Shown here: positions 34,621-43,997 of the stretch, one piece after another
How positions within the stretch are numbered: the stretch's first letter is position 1
Layout: each line of letters opens with the position of its first letter
Source: Drosophila persimilis
Taxonomy: Eukaryota; Arthropoda; Insecta; Diptera; Drosophilidae
Length of the DNA stretch: 64,000 nt
Direction: 5' to 3'
NCBI RefSeq assembly: GCF_003286085.1
Contig: NW_020825543.1
Span: 1-64,000 of the forward strand
Notes under the pieces: model-generated
The model's database searches: none
The model's input: only the letters and a program-made list of their open reading frames with translations
What the model was told of the DNA's origin: nothing
Translations under genes and position numbers: made by a program

Positions 34621-34918
34621 AGAAGCTTTATGGCTAAAGTCTCTTCTAAATAGTATTAATCTTAAACTCGACAGACCCATTAAAATTTATGAAGACAACC
34701 AAGGCTGTATTAGCATTGCAAATAATCCCTCATGTCATAAAAGAGCAAAGCATATTGATATAAAATATCATTTTTCAAGAGAACAGATAGAAACTAATGA
34801 GATTTCTCTTGAGTATATTAATACAGACAACCAACTTGCTGACATCTTCACGAAGCCACTACCTGCTGGAAGATTTGCGGAACTGCGGAACAAATTAGGA
34901 CTACTACAAGAAGAATGA
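34621..34918 (+). pseudogene. copia RNase H C-terminal part, right end of the split copy
   Basis: It continues the copia copy of 19901-20895, 25843-26940 and 28056-28129. It encodes ALWLKSLLNSINL, YEDNQGCISIA, KHIDIKYHFSREQ and the terminal LLQEE, with the TGA at 34916-34918. On its own it has no start. Confidence 0.87.
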
Positions 34919-35256
34919 TTCCAATTTAATGAAAACATGAACATGAAGCTTTATTAACGAATTTATTACATTAATTCATATTTAATTTTTTTTTTGATTT
35001 GAACCAAAAGAACCAATGAATTGTTAAAGTAATTTAATTTTATGTTAATCTAATTTGAAAGTGATCTGATCGGGTTTTTCTGGGTTTTCCCCGTATCCTT
35101 AGACGCAAATGCTAGATCACATAACACTTCCCAGAATGCACACCAACCACATTAGAATAACAATTGAATGGTACCTTTTTGATTTAATGATGAAAACTTT
35201 TTTTATATTTTTTATTTTTATGATTTTGATAATTAATGTTATTTTTGAGGGGGGCG
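34919..35256 (+). other. copia 3' untranslated region with polypurine tract
   Basis: AT-rich, with an oligo-T run near 34987. It ends with the purine tract gaggggggcg directly before the LTR. It is the plus-strand equivalent of 12733-13069. Confidence 0.78.
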
Positions 35257-35450
35257 TGTTGGAATACGCCTATTCCCACATTCAAATAATAACATTAAAT
35301 AATATTATCGATATGTTAGGTATTATTATTATGAGTTAGTCTGGTCACACTTGAAGTGTCGACTCTCTCTCTTCTTTTGTGATCTCAAGTGTGTGGACCG
35401 GTGTTGCAGCAAAAAGTAATCAAGAAATACATAAATAATCTTTAAAGAAA
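35257..35450 (+). repeat. Truncated copia 3' LTR
   Basis: It starts TGTTGGAATACGCC and is cut after 194 bp by HINE D8 at 'tttaaagaaa'. No complete copia LTR exists in the window. Confidence 0.82.
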
Positions 35451-35943
35451 ACGTGGGGGAACGTTGTGAGTTGCTGCGGACACCGCAACTCTACAGTTAT
35501 ACCCGATACTAAGTCAGTATGGCTCTCCTCCGGCAGACGCCGCTAATATTAAACGACACGACAAAGAGTGCGTGCGAGAGAGACAGAAAATCAGTCTGAG
35601 CGTGACGTCGGGCGCTGCGTAGCCACTAAAAATTGATTTCTTGCTTTTGGCTACAAAAATGATCCGATCTGATCCAGATTCAGCAATCTGATAGATATGG
35701 TCATTATCTATGATTCTGCGTTTTTAGTTTTCTCAAATCTGCAATATTGTGGATGCAACAGATTTTCGTCCTTTGTGTGGGCGGAAGGGGGTGGGGCGAA
35801 ATTCGGAGATATACGTTTTATAGTGAGATCTAACAGAAGTGCGGATACCAAATTTGGTTACTCTAGCCTTAATAGTCTCTGAGATTTGTGGTTGCCCCAG
35901 ATTTTCGTCCTTTGCGGGGGGCGGAAGGGGGTGTGGCGAAATT
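35451..35943 (-). mobile_element. HINE D8, reverse, 5' half missing
   Basis: It contains the 3' hairpin end and two of the three internal repeats, then breaks at 'ggcgaaatt' into the jockey-clade element. Its last repeat reads 'gttgccccagattttcg', a mix of subfamily A and B features. Confidence 0.86.
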
Positions 35944-36480
35944 ATTGTGTAAGTTTTGACCATTTTGTGTTGATGTGTGTACTGACGACATTTTTGGTTT
36001 GTTTACAGTGGCTGCTGTGGACTTGTGCAGTGGATTGTCAGGAGCGTCGTCAATAAATCCTAAAAATCCAACTGGCATCAAATGTCTGGTGTTGATGACG
36101 GGGCAGCTGCTGGAGTGGCAGATCTGTCGGAAGCGTGGCAGGTTCGTGTTATTATTGTGAGTTTTGTCCATATTTTGTTGGTATGCGAATTGACGAAATA
36201 TAGTTTTATTTCAGTGGCTTCTTTGGATCTGTGCGATGTATTGTCAGGAGCGTCGTCAATATATTCAAAAAATTTCGTCAAATTAGCAGCAAATGTATGA
36301 TCTATTTTTCGTGGCAACTGCTGGTGGGGCAGCTCTGTCGATGGCGTGTCAGGTGAGTACGTTTTAGGTACGTATTGGTCATTTTTCGTTGTTATGTGAG
36401 TTAATGTTTTCCATCTGTTTGTAGTGGCTGCCTCAGGACCGACTTTTGGGCTCATCAATAGACGTTGTCAGAGTAGAAGC
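35944..36480 (-). repeat. Imperfect tandem repeats of about 190 bp in the 3' region of the jockey-clade fragment
   Basis: Two fuller units and a partial third share the core 'attgtcaggagcgtcgtcaa' (plus-strand view, near 36036 and 36243) and an end 'gcagctctgtcg...gtggcagg/gtgtcagg' (near 36100-36145 and 36330-36352). The minus strand is rich in A and C. The repeats are translated in no consistent frame, so I treat them as untranslated. Confidence 0.65.
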
Positions 36481-38122
36481 TACCGTAGGCGTCTATGATC
36501 TCCACTGGTCGTCGCCATCGTCACTGAGTGCTTCGCAGTCCATATCAGAGACGTCCGATACGGCTGCGGCGTCAGATTGAGTGTTGGCGGCAGAACGTGT
36601 AGGAGTTGGTGCTGCTGCTGCTGCTGGTGTCTGTGATGGCGGATTGGCCACTGCTGAGCCACTGCCCTTTGCTTCAGTCAGGTTTGTAATTAGTGTGGTG
36701 AGTTCTTGCAGTCTTTTCTCTAGATTTTCAATTTTATTGGCATACTCTTTTAGCATTTCCACACACTTGCCATCGCATTGGGCGGCTGGCTGCTGCTGGG
36801 GATTACTCGGTGTCTGCTGTGGCTGGGATTGATGGCTGCGATGCTGGTGCTGCTGCTGATGCTGCCGGCCCAAATTGTGATCGCGCTTCTGTTGTTGCTG
36901 AATGTGGAGTGTCTGCTTTTGTTGTTTCTGCTGCTCGTCCCTGAGCTTCTGCTGGACCTTGGCCAGGTGGTTTTCAGCCGGATTGGCTTGAGCTCCACGG
37001 CTAGCGGGTGTTGGGCGTTGCTGCTGCTGCTGGTGTTAGTGCTGCTGGTTTCGCCCCCTGTTTGCCGCTTAAATGCTGCTGCTGTTGGTGTTCTGGCCGG
37101 ATCTTTTGAGATGGCTGCTGCTGTTTAGGAGCGTGGGTATGAGGCTGCTGATGCTGGGAAGGACGACGACTACTCTGCGGCTGTTGCCGTTCGGCCGCGC
37201 GTGGCTGCTGCTGCTGCTCAGCATTCCCAGACCGCACCACTCGGTTGTAGGAAGGCCTGCCATTGCCTCTGGTGCTTGTGTTTGCTGGTTGGTGTTGATG
37301 GTGGTGGGATTGGCGGTTCGGCTGCTGCGTTTGTGGATGTTGGTCTTCGATTGGCTGCTGTGGCTGCTGGCGTTGCTGTTGGTAATGCTGCTGACGCTGC
37401 TCAGCAATGAGTCGATTCGCCCTCAATTTACCTCGAGCCATTTTAAATTCGTCGCATCCTTTATAGCAGCTGACATCAGAGCCACTGCAGTTGGCGCATT
37501 TCGGGGCTACATTCCTTGGCTTACGGCATGCCGTAGTGGGGTGCTCCGCCGCGGACTTCATGCAACGGCAAGGCCGTCTGCAGTAGTTCTTCGTGTGCCC
37601 AAATACCTGGCAACGATGACATTGGGCTGGGTCTCGCGGCTTAGATTGTCGCTCGATCGCAAAGCGTTGGCTGGACATTTGTTTTACTGTCAGGATCCCC
37701 TCATGACCGCCGTCCTTCATGGGCTCCGCTGTATCTGTTTTTCACCACTCGGATGAACCGAGTGGTATAGCCCAGCTGCTTAAGCTCCTCTGTTACCCAG
37801 TCGCATGGTGTGGAGTGGTGCAGATTTCGGATGACCAACCTGAACCCCTTGGCGCTACGAGGCTGGTGGGTGTGGAGCTGAATGTCTTCATCAGCAAGGG
37901 CGTTCAGGATTGGACTCTGAGCCCACCATTGGCCATGGCTTTGGTCAAGAATTTCACTATCTTTTGGGTTGCTGTTGAGCTTATTGATAAGGGAGACTAT
38001 TTCCGGCACCAGTGGCAGGAAGAGTGAAGGGGCCCTGGTGTCAGTTAATGGTAGTGGTCCGGGCATTGCAAGCAGATTGGCTGGTTGCTGATGCTGTTGT
38101 TGTTGATATTGTTGTTGCTGCT
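36481..38122 (-). pseudogene. Gag-like ORF1 of a jockey-clade element, Gln/His-rich, frameshifted
   Basis: The frame is open from the HINE junction (38122) through ATG 38066. It encodes KGFRLVIRNLHHSTPCDWVTEELKQLG, the RNA-binding-like core of jockey-clade Gag. The frame shifts near 37710. The next frame (to 37001) has LTVKQMSSQRFAIE and zinc knuckles (CHRCQVFGHTKNYC, CRCMKSAAEHPTTAC, CANCSGSDVSC), then a long Gln/His/Pro-rich tail. Further shifts lead to a C-terminal part (about 36873-36493) with a short coiled coil (CVEMLKEYANKIENLEKRL) and an Asp/Glu-rich end. The CAG/CAA runs are prone to slippage, so some shifts may be sequencing errors. Confidence 0.75.
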
Positions 38123-39238
38123 GATACTCAAAATGAGTATTGGGGTATATTAGATTTGTGGTAAAAGTGGATGTGTGTAACGTCCAGAAGGAATCGTTTC
38201 CGACCCCATAAAGTATATATATTCTTGATCAGCATCAATAGCCGAGTCGATTGACCCATGTCTGTCTGTCCGTCTGTGCGTCCGTCCGTCTGTCCGTCCG
38301 TCCGTCTGTCCGTCCCCTTCAGCTCCTAATGCTCAAAGACTATAAGAGCCAGAGCAACGATGTTTTGGATCCAGACTTCTGTTATATGTCACTGCTACAA
38401 AAATATTTCAAAACTTTGCCCCGCCCACTTCCGCCCCCACAAAGGGCGAAAATCTGTGGCATCCACAATTTTAAAGATACGAGAAAACCAAAAACGCAGA
38501 ATCGTAGAGAATGACCATATCTTTTAGACTGCAGAATCTGAATTGGATCGTATTATTATTATAGTCAGCATCAAGAAAACAATTTCATTTTTTCTCGCCC
38601 TGTCTCTCTCGAACACACACGTAGCATAGGCGGCTTTGCTTAGAGTAAAACATTAGCGCCTAGATCTCAGAGACTATAAAAGCTAGAGCAACCAAATTTG
38701 GTATCCACACTCCTAATATATCGGACCGAGACGAGTTTGTTTCAAAATTTCGCCACACCCCCTTCCGCCCCCGCAAAGAATGCAAATCTGGGGATATTCA
38801 CAAATCTCAGAGACTATTAAAGCTAGAGTAACCAAATTTGGTATCCGCACTTCTGTTAGATCTCACTATAAAACGTATATCTCAAAATTTCGCCCCACCC
38901 GCTTCCGCCCACACAAAGGACGAAAATCTGTTGCATCCACAATATTGCAGATTTGAGAAAACTAAAAACGCAGAATCATAGATAACGACCATATCTATCA
39001 GATTGCTGAATCTGGATCAGATCAGATCATTTTTATAGCGAAAGGAAACAAATCAATTTGCACTGGCTACGCAGCGCCCGACGTCACGCTCAGACTGATT
39101 TTCTGTCTCTCTCGCACGCACTCTTTGTCGTGTCGTTTAATATTAGCGGCGTCTGCCGGAGGAGAGCCATACTGACTTAGTATCGGGTATAACTGTAGAG
39201 TTGCGGTGTCCGCAGCAACTCACAACGTACCCCCTCGT
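38123..39238 (+). mobile_element. HINE D9, forward, first about 9 bp missing, subfamily A
   Basis: It starts at 'gatactcaaaatgag', fused to the Gln-coding repeat of the jockey-clade Gag, and lacks TATACCC. The 3' end is complete, except that the usual acgttcccc reads acgtacccc. It is directly followed by D10. Confidence 0.9.
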
Positions 39239-40369
39239 TATACCCGATACTCAAAATGAGTATTGGGGTATATTAGATTTGTGGTAAAAGTGGATGTGTG
39301 TAACGTCCAGAAGGAATCGTTTCCGACCCCATAAAGTATATATATTCTTGATCAGCATCAATAGCCGAGTCGATTGAGCCATGTCTGTCTGTCCGTCCGT
39401 CCGTCTGTCCGTCTGTCCGTCCGTCCGTCTGTCCGTCTGTCCGTCCCCTTCAGCGCCTAATGCTCAAAGACTATAAGAGCTAGAGCAACGATGTTTTGGA
39501 TCCAGACTTCTGTGATATGTCACTGCTCCGAAAATATTTCAAAACTTTGCCCCGCCCACTTCCGCCTCCACAAAGGGCGAAAATCTGTGGCATCCACAAT
39601 TTTAAAGATACAAGAAAACCAAAAACGCAGAATCGTAGAGAATGACCATATCTTTTAGACTGCAGAATCTGAATTGGATCGTATTACTATTATAGCCAGC
39701 ATCTAGAAAACAATTTAATTTTTTATCGCCCTGTCTCTCTCTAACACACACGTAGCATAGGCGGCTTTGTTTAGAGTAAAACATTAGCGCCTAGATCTCA
39801 GAGACTATAAAAGCAAGAGCAACCAAATTTGGTATCCACACTCCTAATATATCGGACCGAGACGAGTTTGTTTCAAAATTTCGCCACACCCCCTTCCGCC
39901 CCCGCAAAGGATGCAGATCTGGGGATATTCATAAATCTCAGAGACTATTAAGGCTAGAGTAACCAAATTTGGTATCCGCACTCCTGTTATATCTCACTAT
40001 AAAACGTATATCTCAAAATTTCGCCCCACCCCCTTCCGCCCACACAAAGGACGAAAATCTGTTGCATCCACAATATTGCAGATTTGAGAAAACTAAAAAC
40101 GCAGAATCATAGATAACGACCATATCTATCAGATTGCTGAATCTGGATCAGATCAGATCATTTTTATAGCGAAAGGAAACAAATCAATTTGCACTGGCTA
40201 CGCAGCGCCCGACGTCACGCTCAGACTGATTTTCTGTCTCTCTCGCACGCACTCTTTGTCGTGTCGTTTAATATTAGCGGCGTCTGCCGGAGGAGAGCCA
40301 TACTGACTTAGTATCGGGTATAACTGTAGAGTTGCGGTGTCCGCAGCAACTCACAACGTTCCCCCTCGT
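39239..40369 (+). mobile_element. HINE D10, full length, forward, subfamily A (reference copy for this window)
   Basis: 1131 bp. The 5' TATACCCGATACT is matched inversely by AGTATCGGGTATA at 40309-40321. A long (GTCY)n core lies at about 39381-39445. Three imperfect internal repeats of about 150-200 bp follow, each with 'agactat.a.agctagagcaac', 'ttcgccccac' and 'ttccgcccc' motifs. Beyond the inverted repeat comes a stem-loop, GAGTTGCGG tgt CCGCAGCAACTC, then acaacgttccccctcgt. This architecture (internal GTCY satellite, subterminal inverted repeat, 3' hairpin, insertion between T residues) is that of DINE-1/INE-1 Helentron derivatives. It has no coding capacity. Confidence 0.92.
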
Positions 40370-42889
40370 TTTAATTTCAAGATTGTCAATTTGTACATTG
40401 ACAACGGTAGAGAATACTTGTCGAATGAAATGCGTGAGTTCTGCGTTAATAAAGGAATAAGTTATCATTTGACAGTGCCACATACACCTCAGTTGAATGG
40501 TGTTTCGGAGCGAATGATAAGAACCATTACAGAGAAAGCTCGTGCTATGGTAAATGGTGCAAAATTAGACAAAAGTTTTTGGGGTGAAGCTGTGCTAACT
40601 GCAACATATCTAATCAACAGAATTCCAAGCAAAGCACTTGGTGATTGTAAAATGACCCCATATGAGCTGTGGCACAATAGAAAGCCCAATTTAAAATTTT
40701 TAAGAGTGTTCGGTTCAACCGTGTATGTGCACAAGAAAATTAAAAAAGGTAAATTTGATGAAAAATCATTCAAAGCTATCTTGATAGGGTATGAACAAAA
40801 TGGACTCAAATTGTGGGATGTCATTAAAGGAAAAGTTATTGTTGCAAGAGATGTTGTCGTAGACGAGACTAATATGCTTTATTCTAGAGAAGTAAAATTT
40901 GAAACAGATTTCCCGAAAGAGAGTAAGGAAAGAAGTCAAAAAGAATTCCTGAATGAGAGTAAGGAATCTGATCAGTTTTATCTCCCGAATGATAGTACGG
41001 AATGTGAAATCCTGAATGAAAGTAAGGAATGCGAAAAGCTGAATTTTCCGAATGAAAGTAGGAAAAGAAAAACTGATTTCCTGAATGATAGTAAGGAATT
41101 ATATATCCCGAATGAGAGTAAGGATTGTGAAAAAGCTGATCAGCCAGATAATTGTCGTGAAGAAAATAAGGATACTAATATAATTAGTAGAAAAAGTGAG
41201 AGGTTAAAGTCTAAGCCGAAGGTGTCTTATAAAGAACATGATAAAAGCTTTAACAAATTTATATTAAATGCCCATATAATGTTTGATGAAGTTCCAAATT
41301 CTTTTGATGAAATAAATTTTAGGAATGATAAATCTGATTGGGAGGAGGCAATAAATACAGAGTTAAATGCCCATGAAATTAATAACACCTGGACAATTAT
41401 AAAGAAGCCAGAAAACAAAAATATTGTAGACAGTAGATGGGTATTTTCCATTAAATATAATGAACTAGGAGTCCCAATAAAATACAAAGCTAGACTGGTT
41501 GCAAGAGGATTTACTCAAAAGTACCAAGTAGACTATGAAGAAACATTTGCTCCCGTTGCTAGAATTGCCAGTTTTAGGTTCGTACTATCATTTGAAAGTC
41601 CATCAGATGGATGTTAAAACAGCTTTCCTCAATGGTACATTAAGTGAGGAGATATATATGCGGCCTCCTCAGGTCGTATTATGCGGCGCTGGGCATGTAT
41701 GCAAACTGAACAAAGCCATTTATGGGCTCAAACAAGCAGCTAGATGCTGGTTTCAAGTATTTGAGCAAGCATTGAAAGAATTCGATTTTGTAAACTCTCC
41801 CGTGGATCGTTGCATATATATTCTTGATAGAGGTGACATAAAGAAAAACATATATGTATTATTATAAGTTGATGATGTAGTAATAGCGACAAGGGATATG
41901 GATAGAATGAATAATTTCAAAAATTATTTAAGCGAAAGATTTAGAATGACTGACTAAAATGAGATAAAACATTTTATCGGTATCAGAGTAGAAATGTTTG
42001 AAGACAAAATATATTTGAGTCAAGCTGCATATGTAAAAAGAATTTTAAATAAATTTAACATGGATAGTTGCAATTCAGTCAGTACTCCATTACTAAATAA
42101 ATTAAATTATGAGTTACTTAACTCAGATGAAGACTGCAATGCTCCATGTCGTAACCTTATTGGCTGTTTAATGTACATAATGCTGTGTACACGACCAGAT
42201 TTAGCTACCGCTGTAAATATCTTGAGTAGATATAGTAGCAAGAACAATGCTGAGTTATGGCAATGTTTAAAAAGGGTTATTAGATATTAAAAGGGAACTA
42301 TTGATATGAAGCTTATATTTAAAAAGAATACATCATTTGAAAATACATTAGTTGGCTATGTAGACTCCGATTGGGGTAGTAATGAGATTGATAGAAAAAG
42401 TACAACGGGTTATTTGTTTAAAATGTTCGATTCCAATTTAATTTGTTGGAATACAAAAAGACAGAATTCAGTGGCAGCTTCATCAACTGAAGCTGAATAT
42501 ATGGCCCTATTTGAAGCTGTAAGAGCAGCTTTATGGCTAAAGTCTCTTCTAAATAGTATTAATCTTAAACTCGACAGACCCATTAAAATTTATGAAGACA
42601 ACCAAGGCTGTATTAGCATTGCAAATAATCCCTCATGTCATAAAAGAGCAAAGCATATTGATATAAAATATCATTTTTCAAGAGAACAGATAGAAACTAA
42701 TGAGATTTCTCTTGAGTATATTAATACAGACAACCAACTTGCTGACATCTTCACGAAGCCACTACCTGCTGGAAGATTTGCGGAACTGCGGAACAAATTA
42801 GGACTACTACAAGAAGAATGATTCCAATTTAATGAAAACATGAACATGAAGCTTTATTAACGAATTTATTACATTAATTCATATTTAAT
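40370..42889 (+). pseudogene. copia integrase-RT-RNase H, longest uninterrupted copia pol copy
   Basis: It starts at [17 protein letters not shown] because the upstream part is replaced by HINE D10. Integrase Asp and Glu motifs, the NESKE linker and [13 protein letters not shown] are present in one frame to 41617. Defects are the shared frameshift at [16 protein letters not shown], a TAA in place of the Tyr of YVDD (41866), a private stop at MTD/NEIKH (about 41955), and a stop at RY/KGTIDM (about 42288). RNase H (42306-42821) is intact with GYVDSDWG, SSTEAEYMAL and YEDNQGCISIA, with Ala replacing the Glu of VREALW. The 3' UTR continues to 42889. No start codon or LTR is present. Confidence 0.88.
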
Positions 42890-43951
42890 TATACCCGATA
42901 CTCAAAATGAGTATTGGGGTATATTAGATTTGTGGTGAAAGTGGATGTGTGTAACGTCCAGAAGGAATCGTTTCCGACCCTATAAAGTATATATATTCTT
43001 GATCAGCATCAATAGCCGAGTCGATTGAGCCCTGTCTGTCTGTCCGTCCGTCCGTCTGTCCGTCTGTCCGTCCCCTTCAGCGCCTAATGCTCAAAGACTA
43101 TAAGAGCTAGAACAACGATGTTTTGGATCCAGACTTCTGTGATATGTCACTGCTCCAAAAATATTTCAAAACTTTGCCCCGCCCACTTCCGCTCCCACAA
43201 AGGGCGAAAATCTGTGGCATCCACAATTTCGACGATACGAGAAAACTAAAAACGCAGAATCGTAGAAGATGACTATATCTTCTAGAGTGCAAAATCTGAA
43301 CCAGATCGTATAATTATTATAGCCAGAATCACGAAAACAATTTCACTCTTTCTCGCTCTGTCTCACTCTAACACACAGGTTTCATGGTCGGTTTTGCCAA
43401 TTGCAAAATATGAGTTCAAGGATCTCAGAACCTATCGGACCTTGACCGTTTCATGTCCAAATTTCGCCACACCCCCTTCCGCCCCCGCAAAGGACGAAAA
43501 TCTGAGGCAACCACAAATCTCAGAGACTATTAAGGCTAGAGTAACCAAATTTGGTACACACACTCCTTTAAGATGTCACTATAAAACGTATATCTCAGAA
43601 TTTCGCCCCACCCCCATCCGCCCCCACAAAGGACGAAAATCTGTTGCATCCACAATATTGCAAATTCGAGTAAACTAAAAACGCAGAATCATAGAGAATG
43701 ACCATATCTATCCGGTTGCCGAATCTGGATCAGATCAGATCATTTTTCTAGCCAAAAGGAACAAATCAATTTGCAGTGGCTACGCAGCGCCCGACGTCAC
43801 GCTCAGACTGATTTTCTGTCTCTCTCGCACGCACTCTTTGTCGTGTCGTTAAATATTAGCGGCGTCTGCCGGAGGAGAGCCATACTGACTTAGTATCGGG
43901 TATAACTCTAGAGTTGCGGTGTCCGCAGCAACTCACAACGTTCCCCCTCGT
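42890..43951 (+). mobile_element. HINE D11, subfamily B, at the copia 3' UTR/gag-leader junction
   Basis: It occupies the same junction as D2 and D15 and has the same internal deletion after 'ctcagaacctat'. The last third (from about 43660) instead carries the subfamily A variant 'gagtaaactaaaaacg...ccggttgccg'. It is a mosaic, as expected after recombination between HINEs. Confidence 0.9.
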
Positions 43952-43997
43952 TTTTTGTAGTGTGTGTGTGTATAGTATATACATACATACATAGAAA

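Larger units (their letters stand above)
35944..38122 (-). mobile_element. Jockey-clade (HeT-A/TART-like) non-LTR retrotransposon fragment
   Basis: About 2.18 kb on the minus strand with a Gag-like ORF1 (frameshifted) and then A/C-rich sequence with imperfect tandem repeats. I see no reverse transcriptase. It is truncated at both ends by HINE sequence: at 38122 inside a CAG/CAA run that codes Gln, and at 35944. Gag-only structure with an A/C-rich, repeat-patterned 3' region is known for the telomeric element HeT-A. A TART-like or ordinary jockey element whose ORF2 was deleted is the alternative. Confidence 0.65.

Noticed and set aside
35975-36160. Plus-strand repeated peptide (DLCxxLSGASSI) suggesting small exons of a host gene
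   Set aside because: The repeat is equally well conserved in minus-strand translation, stops interrupt it, and it sits downstream of a jockey-clade Gag in the position of a 3' UTR. The splice-like motifs are kept only as a low-interest finding.
36900-37410. Long Leu/Ala/Val-rich plus-strand frames that look like membrane proteins
   Set aside because: They are the antisense reading of CAG/CAA/CAC repeats coding Gln/His in the jockey-clade Gag.
39381-39445. Short regularly repeated GTCTGTCC/GTCCGTCC units resembling a CRISPR-like or satellite array
   Set aside because: There are no spacers, and the same tract occurs at the same place in every HINE copy. It is the (GTCY)n microsatellite core of this element.
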